64,000 nt of DNA from Notospermus geniculatus (Eukaryota; Nemertea; Pilidiophora; Heteronemertea; Lineidae), in contig NMRB01000027.1 of NCBI GenBank assembly GCA_002633025.1, positions 456,450-520,449 of the forward strand, in the 5' to 3' direction. Of this stretch, positions 41,629 to 52,861 are shown in pieces. Made by a program: the position numbers and the translations under genes. The notes under the pieces are model-generated. The model was not told the DNA's origin, did not search any database, and saw only the letters and a list, made by a program, of their open reading frames with translations. The stretch's first letter is position 1, and each line of letters opens with the position of its first letter.

Positions 41629-43139
41629 TTAAGGGGCATGTATAGAGGCCACTGAGTGAAGTACCACAAGTGGGATCCATCCAAAAAGTTCAATATCCGT
41701 GAGGTTGACAGCCAGAAGGGCATGGCCATCATTGTCTATACATGCATGGCTCACTGTACACTGCACACACACACTAATTACACAAGTCCCATTGTCTTTA
41801 CGAGACATTACATCACCTGAGCTTTGGTGCAATCAAACTCCAAGCCACCAGCGATTCCGACTAATCAAGTAACGTAAAACGCAAAAGAATGACTATTGCT
41901 AGAGACAACGAGCAAGTAAAATGTTGACTTAATCACTAATCGTCCATAATCACCGGTGAAATTTGCAGTCCATTTCCAATTTTACAGAACATGGGAGCTA
42001 CCATATTGAGTTACTCGAACTACTTTCGAATTTCAGCTGGGTCCAGTCGGGTCGCACCCGAACTCCATAAATTCCTCGGTTATCTACTTTTCTGACGTCA
42101 TAAATGTGACCGACATCGTTCTGCCAGGAACCTTGGAGTGTTGTTCGATAATCAGTTCTCTTTTCGGCAGCATATCAATACCTGCGTGCAGACTACTAAT
42201 TACCATATTAGAAACATTGGAAAGATTAGGAAATATTTATCATTCAATGCCACCAGATTATATGTCCAGGCCCTTGTAACATCTCGTCTTGATTTCTGCA
42301 ATTCTCTCCTGTCTGGACTCTCGCATTCTACCATTCATCCATTACAAAAGGTTCAAAACACTGCAGCTCGCTTGATCACCAAAGCAAGAAAACGCACGTC
42401 AATCACCCCCATCTTGAAATCATTACACTGGCTTTCGATTGAGTATCGTCTGAAATATAAAGTCCTTCTTCTCACTTACAAGTGTCTTCATGATCTGGCC
42501 CCTAGGTATCTGTGCGACTTACTGACCCTGCATTCCACCCCATTTTCTCCATATAATTCTCTTGTACAGCGCTTTGAGCGACCAAGATATTGGTTGGATA
42601 CTGCGCTTTATTAAGTATCGTGATATATATATATATGAATGAGGACCGAACTCAACCACTCACGTGACAACAGCAAAAAATTGTCGAATTCACTGGAAAA
42701 TGTGTAGTGGGATGCGCAACACATTAAGTGCGAGACTAGGTGGAAAGTAGTTCGAGTAACTCAATATGGCAGCTCCCATGGTTTGTGAAATTGCAAATGG
42801 ACTGCAAATTTCACCGTATGGACGATTATTGATTAAGTCAACATTTTAATTGCTCGTTGCTTCTAGCTATAGTCATTCTTTTGCGTTTTACGTTACTTGA
42901 TTTGTCGTAAACGGTGGTGGTTTGGAGTTTGATTGCACCAAAGCTCAGGTGATGTAATGTCTAGTAAAGACAATGGGGCTTGTGTAATTAGTGTGTGTAT
43001 GCAGTGTACAGTGAGCCATGCATGTATAGACACTGATGGCCATGCCCTTCTGGCTGTCAACCTAACGGATATTGAATTTTTTGGATGGGTCCCACTTGGA
43101 TGGGTACTTCACTCAGTGGCCTCTATACATGCCCCTTAA
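41629..43139. mobile_element. TTAA-flanked foldback element with ~390-bp arms
   Basis: TTAA at 41629-41632 and 43136-43139 flank GGGGCATGTATAGAGGCCAC and its complement. The arms (41633-42030; 42741-43135) match with few mismatches. The loop holds an L2-like LINE fragment. The element interrupts the 3' part of the CR1 LINE. Confidence 0.85.
42125..42640 (+). mobile_element. L2/CR1-like LINE 3' fragment
   Basis: Open frame 42138-42614 encodes the C-terminal part of a LINE reverse transcriptase: FDNQFSFRQHINTC, ALVTSRLDFCNSLLSGL, VQNTAARLITKA and LHWLSIEYRLKYKVLLL. It ends with a 3' tail (GCGCTTTGAGCGACCAAG ... GCGCTTTATTAAG) and a short TA run, the usual end of L2-like elements. The catalytic region is absent. 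It lies within the loop of the TTAA foldback. Confidence 0.8.
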
Positions 43140-43316
43140 CTTGGTTCAAGACCGCCTCCAAGTATTATGCAGTGAGAAGGGAACATGCAATACACTCTGA
43201 TTGGCCGGATATTCTACTAGCCAAGTCATGAACTTCTGCTTGCTTATTCAAGACCTATTGTGTGGGTTATGTGGCTTGGCAGTATGTAGGAAGGACAACT
43301 CCTGTCTCTTTTACAG

Positions 43317-43489
43317 GAAAATGGAGTTCCTGGTGCAAGAAATTTGAAGAAACTGATCATAGTTGTGACCTTGATGGCACATCTTACGTCATCACTAGCT
43401 GTACAATTACCAATGACACACAATTGGGTGCAGAAGACTGCGGTACGCATTACATCAGTAGTCCTCAACCCACAGAAATGATGAACTGA
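43317..43489 (+). CDS. ShKT gene, terminal exon (WxxWC, TSP1-like start)
   Basis: An acceptor with a good pyrimidine tract (CCTGTCTCTTTTACAG, to 43316) opens the exon in phase 1, matching the ShKT exon donor; the split codon would be Gly. It encodes KWSSWCKKFEETDHSC, further Cys at about residues 30 and 42, and a short tail to TGA at 43487-43489. WSSWC recalls the start of a thrombospondin type-1 repeat, but the CSVTCG and RxR parts are missing, so this is only a resemblance. A polyadenylation signal follows at 43636. Direct joining to the exon at 36187 is inference. Confidence 0.55.
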
Positions 43490-43635
43490 GGTTGTCACGA
43501 TCTGGTGATCATTGCCCAGGACATTAATACCCTCAAAAACCAGTGTGGTGACTCAAATCTGAGGATATGCATTGTAAGAACTTCCTGTCTAGCAGACGAC
43601 ACATTTTAGCTTAGAACAATGACCTATATCGTTTA

Positions 43636-43641
43636 AATAAA
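43636..43641 (+). terminator. Polyadenylation signal AATAAA
   Basis: AATAAA lies 147 bp after the stop codon of the terminal ShKT-gene exon, at a normal distance for a short 3' UTR. Confidence 0.5.
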
Positions 43642-43644
43642 AGC

Positions 43645-44106
43645 GCATATGCAGGAACTATTGACCAGTGGTCGATACGATGTCCACCGGGCTTTCCCCT
43701 CCATCATGCCTGTTGTTCAGAGTTTCACAGATTTCCATACAAAGAGTAGCTGACCGCGTCATACCTGACCAGTTGACGTTAGTTTGTACTGAATTGCTAT
43801 CATTTTTGACACGCTTTCTGAGAAAAAAGCATGTTAAAATGACAAGCACACTGGCACACGGGGCTCACTGAAAATGTTACACCGAGTTCACCTACCTAAC
43901 ATTAGGGTCATTATTATTCAGTAGTGGTACCGACAGCAACACTGAAAATAGAAGCAAAATTGTAGGCACTACATGTAGGAATACGTGTACTTGAATGGGA
44001 TGGCCAAGGGATAAAAAGTCCAGGTCTTCCGAAGAAGATGGCCCGTCGAAACCAGGTAAGATGGAAGCTGGAGTGCAAATCTTAGGCCTTTCTGGGTCCT
44101 ACATTT
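43645..44106. other. Intergenic DNA, no feature recognised
   Basis: Contains a CACTGAAAATGTTACACC word (about 43867) resembling the MITE end at 552-570. Nothing else supported. Confidence 0.35.
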
Positions 44107-44735
44107 ACACGCTGGGGAATCAGTTCAGCGCGAAACCGTGCGAGTGGTTTACTGCAGCTCTTTGAGAAATTTGGTGTTGTAACTCATTTTCGTTAACGAG
44201 TTTGAGCTGGAAAACCGGCGGGATGTCATGCTCATTGCTGTTGGCACCGGCGTCCCCCGTAGGCCTAGTCGAGACCACGGTCTTATCAAGCAAGAACTCT
44301 TGTACCACGTGTACCGTAGGCCTACAAGAGGCTGTAGACTTGTTGCTGTTGTTTAATACTCGTAGGCTGCATCATATCATGATATGTAGCTACGGGATGT
44401 AGGTAGGCCTACACGTCATGACGTGCACGGTGGACACCGGTGACAACAGCAATGAGCATGAGACCCCGCCGGTTTTACAGCTCAAACTCGTTAACGAAAA
44501 TGAGTTATAACACCAAATGTCTCACAGAGCTGCAGCAAACCACTGAGATCCGACTGTACGCCTTACTTACTCAGATTCGATCACATTTCTATCTCTAGTT
44601 TTAGATTTTTGTAGCCGGTCCTGCTCATTTTCTTCCGAGTACGCCATTTTGACACGGAGGTTTGGAAAACGCGGACTCGGAATACGGCCATCGCACGGCT
44701 TCGCGCAGAACTGATTCCCCAGCGTGATTTAGGCC
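44107..44735. mobile_element. Palindromic MITE
   Basis: ACACGCTGGGGAATCAGTTC (44107) is mirrored near 44700-44735. A longer inner match (CTCGTTAACGAAAATGAGTT, CAAACTCGTTAACG) links 44160-44265 with 44430-44545. Part of the right arm (44560-44690) has no partner and may be an insert. Confidence 0.65.
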
Positions 44736-44981
44736 TAGACGTCATCATTTTGACGTATGACGTTGCATCTCCTTCGTGACGTCGTGTAAATTCGTTTCCT
44801 CCTGACGAGGATGGGCGTAAATCTTCGTTGGTCATTTAAGAATTACGAATCGATAATTTTCATTCACAAGAAATGTTTTGTTGGGCATTTAATCAACAAG
44901 CACCAACATTTAACAAACAGTCACATGGACAGTGCCACCAACAAAACCTCATTTTGAACCCTTCCAGGGCGAGCCTACAGG

Positions 44982-45124
44982 CTATCTATGTTCATTCAAC
45001 ATGAATCCATCGTCAAACTCTTCCCACGTGAACCATTCACGCCGCCAGGCTTGTCGACCTTTATTATTGGGCACTAGGTGCTCTTTATTTTCATGCTTGA
45101 TTTTTCGTTTCCAGATACTTTTCT
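44982..45124 (-). CDS. Candidate terminal exon of the Tudor-like gene
   Basis: On the minus strand GCGATGCCAG|AG opens 47 codons ending TAG at 44982-44984, with very protein-like, Trp-rich sequence: KSIWKRKIKHENKEHL and AWRREWFTWEEFDDGF. The phase (one base carried in) matches the donor of the exon at 53864, so it could be the last exon of that gene across an intron holding the BEL and Tx1 elements. Alternatively, an ATG at 45149 makes an independent 55-codon frame. No family recognised. Confidence 0.35.
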
Positions 45125-45489
45125 CTGGCATCGCGAAACCATTCTCCATGAAACCGCGTCAGAAGCAGTAGAATTTTGCATTATTGTGTCCAGCCTGGTC
45201 CATTCACCTTAAAACCCAAGATCTAGTCGTATTTTTCTTACTTCGGGGCTAAAATGAGCATTTTCTATGTACCTCTGTCTTCCGCAATAACTGACGCATT
45301 TGGGGTCTGATTTAGCCATCGAATCGTGTATGGGAAGAGGAGATGTCTGGAATGACCCCTATGATTTTTCGCAAGGATGTATGCAGCGATTCGGATTATT
45401 TTGATCAGTGACATAGGGGTATTTTATGCCTAGATCTCGAAGCAGCTGTTCATGTTTTAGGCCTACATATTTGCTGACGTTTCTTATCT

Positions 45490-47345
45490 TTTTTTTGTAA
45501 TTTATATTTTATTTCCACAAAAGAAATGCAATATTATTTACAGTAGGTTTAGAATACATCACACAGAAAAAGGACTTTATGGATTAATTTTTCAATGCAG
45601 AAATAGAGTGCAGTGTGCAAGGTGCGTCAGTGGACAATTATTTGTCTAGCTGGAAGACCTGTACAATCTGTCTGCCCCATTTTTCCTGATAATTTTCTTT
45701 ACTGATATAATATCCTTCTATTGATATTTTCATTTTGATTAGAGAAATTAGTTCTTTAAAATTTGGTTTTTTAGTTTGTATTTTTGAATGGTAAATATAT
45801 TCCTTAGTGATAAGTTTTAGATGTTCAATGTTCCTTTTACTTATTTCCCCCGTTTCCCCTACAATGATCTCTTTTAGCCCCAGTTTCATTTTTAAATTTT
45901 GGTCAACTGATGCGAGCCAATCTTTTAATTGTAGCCAAATAGTCCTTGAAACATGGCATTCCCAGAACAGATGTTCTATACTTTCTGTGTTGATTTGACA
46001 AAAGGAACAGTTTTTTGTTTCTGAGAGTTTGCATTTAAAAAGCCAGTTATTTGTGGGTAGTATTCGATGCAGGATTTTAAATTGTAGTGATCTTAATTTC
46101 ATCTCTTTTGTGACGTTTCTTATCTTGACCCACTCTCCTGAATAAGCAAACAATGAACATCCTCATGGGCACGACTAGGCCTACCAGAGCCGATGTCTTC
46201 TGATGGGATAGCGATATTCTGACTGAAAACGGCAATATTTAAAGGGTCAGTCTGCTGATGGTGTCAATACATTCCACGAGAAGGCCTACTGATTTATGGG
46301 GAGGTCTGGGTATGGGTATTGGTGATATCAAGCAGATGTGAAGGCCACGGCGAGACACGACCCCCTAAAGTCACCTAGTGCCCAAAACGTCGCTAGACTT
46401 GTTTGTGTTGGATTGGTTTATAGAGAAATTCAAATGAACGATACAGTGTGAGAGTGTCCGGGGCTGACCTTTATTATTGAGTAGTTCATTTTGAATCCAT
46501 CTCTTGCTTGCTATTGAAGAAGATGAGGTTTGCCATCGTTGTCATCGCATGATTCCGTAACTACATGAACATGCACGTGTATAGCCTATGTACAGTAGAC
46601 AATGTCGTCTGTCGAATTCTATGTCCAATCTCACTAAATCACTGGCACATCTAACCAGGAGCATTGCAGTTGTTGTGTCAGTAATTTGTGATTGCTGCTG
46701 CGGAATTATTTTCGGGTGGCACCCCAATAAGATTCCTACGATGAAGTGCTTTGAAAGAAGAATGATTTCACCAAGTGCATGAATGACTGAAATATAATTA
46801 AATTGTTGGTTCTCTAATTTGTAAATTTCTTGCCATTTGGCAGAAGAGTAAAAGTTTCCGTCTTTGTCAATTAAGTCATTTATAAATTTAATATCCTTGC
46901 CTTTCCATTCATTGAAGAAGAAAGTCCTACCATTTATTTTAACTTGGTTATTGTAAAAAAGTGTCTGTTTTCTTGGGTCTAAATCTTCTGTATGAGTAAG
47001 GGTTTTCCATGCTTCCACTACATCTTTCCAAAATGGATTTAGTTGTTCAAAAACCTTAGAGTCTGTCAGATCGTTTGAAAGCCAAATGTAGTTTCCCCCA
47101 TGTTTCTCTGTATTAGTAAGAAAAAGTAATTTCCATTTTGAATAGTTTGTATCATCCAGTATTTTTTTCACCCAGAAAATTTTTTGTGCCATACAAAAGG
47201 TCTTTATGTCTGGCATTTTTAAGCCTCCTTTATCATAGTCATTATACAGTGTTGTTCTTTTAATTTTTTCAGTTTTGTTGTTCCAAATAAATTTAAAGCA
47301 AATTTTTTCTATTCTTAAGATTGACCAAGTCTGAAGTCTCAATTG
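45490..47345 (-). mobile_element. Tx1/L1-type LINE, 3' part, rearranged
   Basis: Reading the minus strand, 47342-46740 encodes the thumb region of an L1-clade reverse transcriptase (ICFKFIWNNKTEKIKR, YDKGGLKMPDIKTF, FFNEWKGKDIKFINDL). 46153-45638 encodes the C-terminal CCHC-like part (LKILHRILPTN-type, CSFCQINTESIEHLFWEC). Between them, 46154-46740 is interrupted by unrelated sequence and a frame break. The tail near 45490 is T-rich on the plus strand, i.e. the A-rich 3' end. The catalytic core is missing here; a piece of it (ADD motif) lies at 48042-48163. Confidence 0.8.
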
Positions 47346-47443
47346 ATGATCTGCTTGTCCTGTACATATTAATGACTTTAGGAAGACGTATAAATATTTA
47401 AATATTTAAGTAGATGTAATTGTAATATGTATGTATGTGCTGA

Positions 47444-48025
47444 TGTCGTCTTACTGCCGATCATCAGGGGGGCCGGCGTTGTTCATAATTAGAATTTACG
47501 AATCTATTTATTGGAATTCCACGAATTTGTCACAGCGGTGAGCGCCTTTGATTCTTGGAAAAACCCGTGGCCACGGTTCAAAATCGGTCAATTGCGTCCA
47601 TGGTTGTGGTAACTTCGTTGCGCACCACTTTCTTTTTTGTAACATTTCTGCTTAAATAGTAGGCCGCTTCGCCGTTTCGGCACTCTTGTTCCGGTCTCCT
47701 GGGTGGTGTGGTGGTCCTGCCACGTTTGTTAGAATGGGCAAATTCGGTTAGTATAGTCTTTTAATGTCGCCTTTTTACGTATTTCCCGAGTTTCCTTAAG
47801 ATCCTTAAGATTCGTTAAGTCGGCTTAAGATTCCTCCCGTTTTTTCCCCTGATGAGTCGTTTTTGTATTTGTATTACCGGTAATTTGTATATAATCGTTT
47901 GTAATTTTTCGTTACAGTTCACTTGTGCGTTATGCGTTGATGTCGGTGTCCTAGTGATGTGATGTGATGTGATGTCTAATAAATGCTATATCGAATATAC
48001 GAATCGTCTTCCTTTCCTCAACACA
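47444..48025 (+). repeat. Probable 5' LTR of the BEL element
   Basis: The sequence before gag contains a TTAAATAG box (about 47652), AATAAA (47979-47984) and ends CCTCAACA. The last ~80 bp recur at 60742-60825, as expected for a dispersed LTR end. The left border is not defined; the start given is only a plausible TG. Confidence 0.5.
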
Positions 48026-48029
48026 TGTT

Positions 48030-48165
48030 CTAAAAGATTGTTCATCGTTTTCTAAAAAACACTGTGGTATCATCTGCTAATTGACTCATCAAATACTCTG
48101 TATTGTCTATATTAATACCTTTTATGTTTGGATTCTTTTGTATGGTTGAGTCCAGGACAAACTGT
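48030..48165 (-). mobile_element. Tx1/L1 LINE reverse-transcriptase fragment
   Basis: On the minus strand it encodes NPNIKGINIDNTEYL then SQLADDTTVFF, the block around the catalytic ADD motif of L1-type reverse transcriptases. It sits between the BEL LTR and gag, so the BEL leader and primer-binding site are displaced or chimeric. Confidence 0.7.
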
Positions 48166-48179
48166 AAGTTACATTTTCC

Positions 48180-49946
48180 TTGTCCATGTACACCACCAGA
48201 GCAGGACGAATTAGTAAGCCACCTGATAGATATACTCCGCCTAGCATGCCTCCGAAAACAAGATCTAAATCCTATAAGGAGACTCTTGAGCAAGAGGTTT
48301 TGGCCGCGCAGCTAGAACTCTCCAAGGTCGAAGACGACATTAAGGAAGTCGAGAAGTCTCTCGGCAAAATGCAAACAAAGGTCACTAAAGAACGATTAGA
48401 TAAAGAACTCCAGAAAGCTGTGACTGCCTTTGAAGAGCTTAAAGCTGAACTGAAACCTAAACAACCTGATCATAATCAACCGGACGTTCCTAAGTCTGTT
48501 AGACCTAAACAACCCGTTAAGAGTACATCGAAACCCACTCAAGATCTATATTTGAATGCCCGTGTAACTACTTGGATCATGAACTACCCGATGGGCAATT
48601 GCCATTGCCATTAGCTTCATCCACTCCTGCATCTAGATTTGGACATGGTCTTGCGTTCGGCCCAGCTCCCAGTAGTTTTCAAGGTTTACCTAAGTTTCAT
48701 GTCGCGACCTTTCATGGTGACCCGGCAGAATGGCCGGAATGGTCTCTTAACTTTAGGAACCTTGTGCATGACAACCCTTCTTTAACCTCAGCGCAGAAAA
48801 TGGGGTACTTGAAGACCTTCTTGGGAGATGGACCGAAGAGTCAAATTTACGGTCTTTTGCTTGATGGTTCAAAATACTCTAATGCTATGAAAGAACTTCA
48901 AACCCGATATGGTAACCCGGCGTTAGTTGTAGAGGCCTTTGTTAAGAAAATTAGAGACTGGCCACATGTTAAAAACTCAGGTGAATTTGGGAGTTTTGCA
49001 ACTAGGGTAGCACAGATTGTTCAGATATTTGGTACTATGGGATATTCTGCCGACTTGAATGCGATGGGTCTTCTTGATCTTGTGAGTAAACTGCCTATGA
49101 ACATGCGAGAATCGTGGGGAAGTTACATCGTTAAGCATGGCGGAAGTCCTACTGTTCAGTTGTTTGATTCATGGGTGACCAAGAAGGAACAGGCCTTGCG
49201 ATTTGGTGGTGGACTAAAGTTAGAGCATGAGTCCGGACAGACGAAATCCAATAAGACTAGTAGCAATAAGTCTAGCTCTAGCAAGTCTAGCTCCGTTAGG
49301 CACTCGACTTTGTCCACTGTTACCAAAGGCACCAAGGAATGTTACTTCTGTAATGGAGATCATTTCCTATCAGAATGCGGCAATTTTTCTGGAAAAACAC
49401 CCGCTGAACGTTTAAATTGGGTGAGATCACAAGGCAGGTGCTACGTGTGTTGCCGAAAGAGACATAGGTCAACTGATTGTACTTCCAAGTATAAATGTAC
49501 CGTGAATGGTTGTGGTCGGCGTCATTCTGCACTCTTGCACCACGCCTTGATACCGGCGCAGGCCAGTAGTTCTGCTGGTGCTAGTTCAGGCCAAAGTCTA
49601 GGAGTTGGTGTGGCAGTGCATAATGACAAAGTTCACTTGCAAACTTTGCCGGTGCGAATACATGCGCCCAATGGTAGAGTGGTCGACACCTTTGCCTTGC
49701 TTGATTCTGGCAGTCAGGCCACATTAATTCAAGAATCGTTTGCGAATGATATTGGGTTGCATGGTCATAGTTCCACTTTAACTCTTGGTAATGTGAAAAC
49801 CAATGAACGTCCTGAATTGTCCAAAAGGGTGAACTTCTGGGTGAGTGATCCAAGGAACCCGTCCATGGCACCGTTAAATGTTCGAGATGCGTGGACCTTT
49901 AAGACTCCCTTCAACTTTCCTTCACAGAAAATCCCACGTGACAAAG
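48180..49946 (+). pseudogene. BEL gag and protease, with frame break
   Basis: 48180-48614 encodes a charged coiled-coil-like N-terminus. The reading then continues in another frame (48572-49946) with a DUF1759-type Gag region (GLPKFHVATFHGDPAEWPEW), two Cys/His knuckles (CYFCNGDHFLSEC at about residue 256; CYVCCRKRHRSTDC) and an aspartic protease (ALLDSGSQATLI, about residue 376). Gag packages the element RNA and the protease matures the polyprotein. The change of frame near 48590 and the duplication at 49783 disrupt it. Confidence 0.85.
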
Positions 49947-50110
49947 TCTTGGTAATGTGAAAACCAATGAACGTCCTGAATTGTCCAAAAGGGTGAACTT
50001 CTGGGTGAGTGATCCAAAGAACCCGTCCATGGCACCGTTGAATGTTCGAGATGCGTGGACCTTTAAGACTCCCTTCAACTTTCCTTCACAGAAAATCCCA
50101 CGTGACAAAG
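49783..50110 (+). repeat. 164-bp tandem duplication inside BEL pol
   Basis: 49783-49946 and 49947-50110 are identical but for a few bases. As 164 is not a multiple of three, the frame downstream of the protease is shifted and stops at 49958-49960. Confidence 0.95.
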
Positions 50111-51849
50111 CTGGTGTAGGTGCTTGGCCTCATACCAAAGATCTTGGTCTAGTAGATATAGATTCCTCTCAGATAATGGTCTTGATAGGTGTTCGAGTGA
50201 AAAATGCATTTGAACAATTGGAAACAAGATTAGGCTCAGAGGAGCTTCCAATGGCTGTACGTACACCGCTCAGGTGGACGCTCCTCGGAAAAGAAATGCC
50301 AAATTTAGATCTTGATCGCACTAGAACTGACTTAGAATCAGGTGACGTTGACTTGAAATGTGGGTTTGTGGGCTTGCCAGATGATCAATTGCTCTCCCTT
50401 GTTCGCGACTTCTGGGCTACGGAAAACTTTGGTTGTACCCATTCACTTTCTGCTTCGTCATGCTCGGTAGAAGACCGCAAAGCCTTAGGAATGTTAAATG
50501 ATTCCGTATGCAAAGTTGACGGTCACTACCAAGTTGGTATGCTTTGGGCCGAGACACCGGTCAAATTGGTGAACAATCGACCTTTGGCTGAGCACCGATT
50601 TGATTTGTTGTGTAAGCGCTTAAGGAAAAATCCCGAAATGAGACGTAAATACGAGGCGCAGGTGAATGGTTACGTAGCCAAAGGCTATGCCCGTCGCATG
50701 ACTCGTGAGGAGGCTCAATTGAAATCTGATCAGACCTATTATCTGCCGCACCATGGAGTTGTAAATCCAAAGAAGCCTGAGAAATTGCGTGTAGTCTTTG
50801 ATGCCGCTGCTCAGTACTGTGGTCATAGCCTTAATTCTAAGCTAATGACAGGTCCAGATCTTACAAACAACTTGTCAGCGGTCCTCATGAGGTTCCGTAG
50901 AGGTGTTATAGCCATGGCAGTAGACATAGAAGCCATGTTCCATCAAGTTCATGTGCCACCTGCGGATCGTGATTCCCTCCACTTCCTGTGGAAGGAAGAC
51001 TTAGATTCCCTTAACCCACCCTCAGAGTATCAAATGTGTGTTCACATCTTTGGAGCAAAGTGTTCCCCTTGTTGTGCGAACTATGCCCTCAAGCGAGTAG
51101 CTATTGATAATCCCGAGTATAGTAGATTGGCACGTGAAACCGTTTTCCATCAGTACTATGTAGACGATATGCTGAGAGGTCTTGATTCATCCCCTCAGGA
51201 GGCAGTATCATTCGCCTTAGAACTGATTGAACTGAACAAGCAAGGGGGCTTGAATTTGACCTCTTGGGCATCAAATTGCCTTGAACTGTTAGAAGCAGTT
51301 TCCCGTCTAGATGGAGTTACAACTCACTCCAAACTGAATTTAGAAGGAAACCTGGTCGCACGGACCTTAGGGGTCGCCTGCGACTTGTCACATGATGTCT
51401 TTGAGTTCGATACAGCAATGCTTCCGTCTGTTTTTGATCATCAGGTGACGAAGCCCAATCTGTTGAGCGCTGTGAGTACTGTGTTTGACCGTCTAGGCTT
51501 TGTTGCCCCCTATATAGTGAGGGCCAAAATTCTCCTACAAAGATTGTGGGAAAAGGGCCTCGGTTGGGATGATCCTGTTCCGCAGGTGGACTTGATTGAT
51601 TGGAATCTTTGGTTGGTGGAATTAGATGACCTGCGCGGATTCAGTCTGAATCGTTGTTATTGGCCAGATGGGTTGAGCCCAATGATATTCAATTTGCATG
51701 TGTTTTGTGATGCATCCGAACAAGCCTTTGGTGCCGTAGCATATCTGCAAACCATTTCAACTCGCGGATCGATCCATTGTACAGTCAGCGATTTTTTGAA
51801 TGAAACTTTTACCAATGGTTTTAAAATAGTTAGATGCACTAGGGAATGA
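49957..51849 (+). pseudogene. BEL reverse transcriptase
   Basis: A 630-codon frame. RT motifs: KLRVVFDAAAQ (about residue 278), MAVDIEAMFHQV (catalytic Asp), and HQYYVDDMLRGL with the YVDD catalytic pair (about residue 399). It copies the element RNA to DNA. The frame then enters RNase H (FCDASEQAFGAVAYL) and is cut short by foreign sequence at about 51785, before repeating this part downstream. Confidence 0.9.
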
Positions 51850-52216
51850 AGGAAAATCAAGAATTTTATAGGGAATAAATTGACGAAGCGCAATCTGTTG
51901 AGCGCTGTGAGTACTGTGTTTGACCCTCTAGGCTTTGTTGCCCCCTATATAGTGAGGGCCAAAATTCTCCTTTAAAGGTTGTGGGAGAAAGGTCTCGGTT
52001 GGGATGATCCTGTTCCGCAGGTGGACTTGATTGATTGGAATCTTTGGTTGGTAGAATTGGATGACTTGCGCGGATTCAGTCTGAATCGTTGTTATTGGCC
52101 AGATAGGTTTAGCCCAATGATATTCAATTTGCATGTGTTTTGTGATGCATCCGAACAAGCCTTTGGTGCCGTAGCATATCTGCAAACCATTTCAACTCGC
52201 GGATTGATCCATTGTA
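51447..52216 (+). repeat. Duplicated RT/RNase H segment with intervening insert
   Basis: 51447-51785 recurs at 51882-52216 with about 4% divergence; 51786-51881 between them is unrelated. Copy 2 has an in-frame TAA (about 51973) absent from copy 1. This may be a partial collapse or mis-join of two element copies, or a real internal duplication. Confidence 0.85.
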
Positions 52217-52776
52217 CCATTGTTATGGCTAAGACACGAGTCGCCCCCGTGAAGAAGGGTAGGCTGACCTTACTTCGCCTTGAACTACAGGCTGCTGTCC
52301 TTGCAGTGCGTCTTTATCGCACCATTCGCGAAGAATTGCATATCCAACTCACGGCAGTGTATCTTTGGTCTGATTCAAGTATTGTACTGCACTACATCCG
52401 AAATGACTCAAAACGGTTTATAACCTTCGTTGCCAATCGTGTTGCCGAAATTAGACTCGAGACAGATCCCTTTCAATGGCGACTTGAAATACAACCTGGG
52501 CACCGTTGGCTTGAAGGCCCGGAGTTCCTGCATTCTACCAACATGAATGACTGGCCATCACAGAATGTAATAGATAGCCATAGTGAATGTCATTGTGATG
52601 AAATCGACAATGAAGTGAAACAGACAGCAGTGGTTTCCACAGTAGAACACTCTTTGTTCGATCCTTCGAGGTTTTCTGATCTCAACCGTTTGATACGCGT
52701 GACATCCTGGTGTTTGCGATTCATTCATAAGGCTTCCTTTACATGGAAGTATACGGTATACGAAAATGTCGGTTAA
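51979..52776 (+). pseudogene. BEL RNase H region
   Basis: Contains FCDASEQAFGAVAYL (about residue 54), LTLLRLELQAAVLAVRLY and VYLWSDSSIVLHYIRND, the catalytic Asp/Glu blocks of RNase H, which removes the RNA strand during reverse transcription. It runs into the MITE at 52730, which ends the frame. Confidence 0.85.
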
Positions 52777-52861
52777 CAATGGCTTCACGGTGGTGAATCC
52801 TCGGAATGCCTTTGTTAACCCGCGTTTTCGTATACCGAATACTTCTATGTAAGGGAAGCCT
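52730..52861. mobile_element. 132-bp MITE inserted in the BEL element
   Basis: AGGCTTCCTTTACATGGAAG at 52730 and the near-complement ending GGAAGCCT at 52861, with inner CGGTATACGAAAA / TTTTCGTATACCG and GGTTAACAA / TTGTTAACC, form a full palindrome. RNase H and integrase coding lie on either side. Related copy at 29872-29980. Confidence 0.8.
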
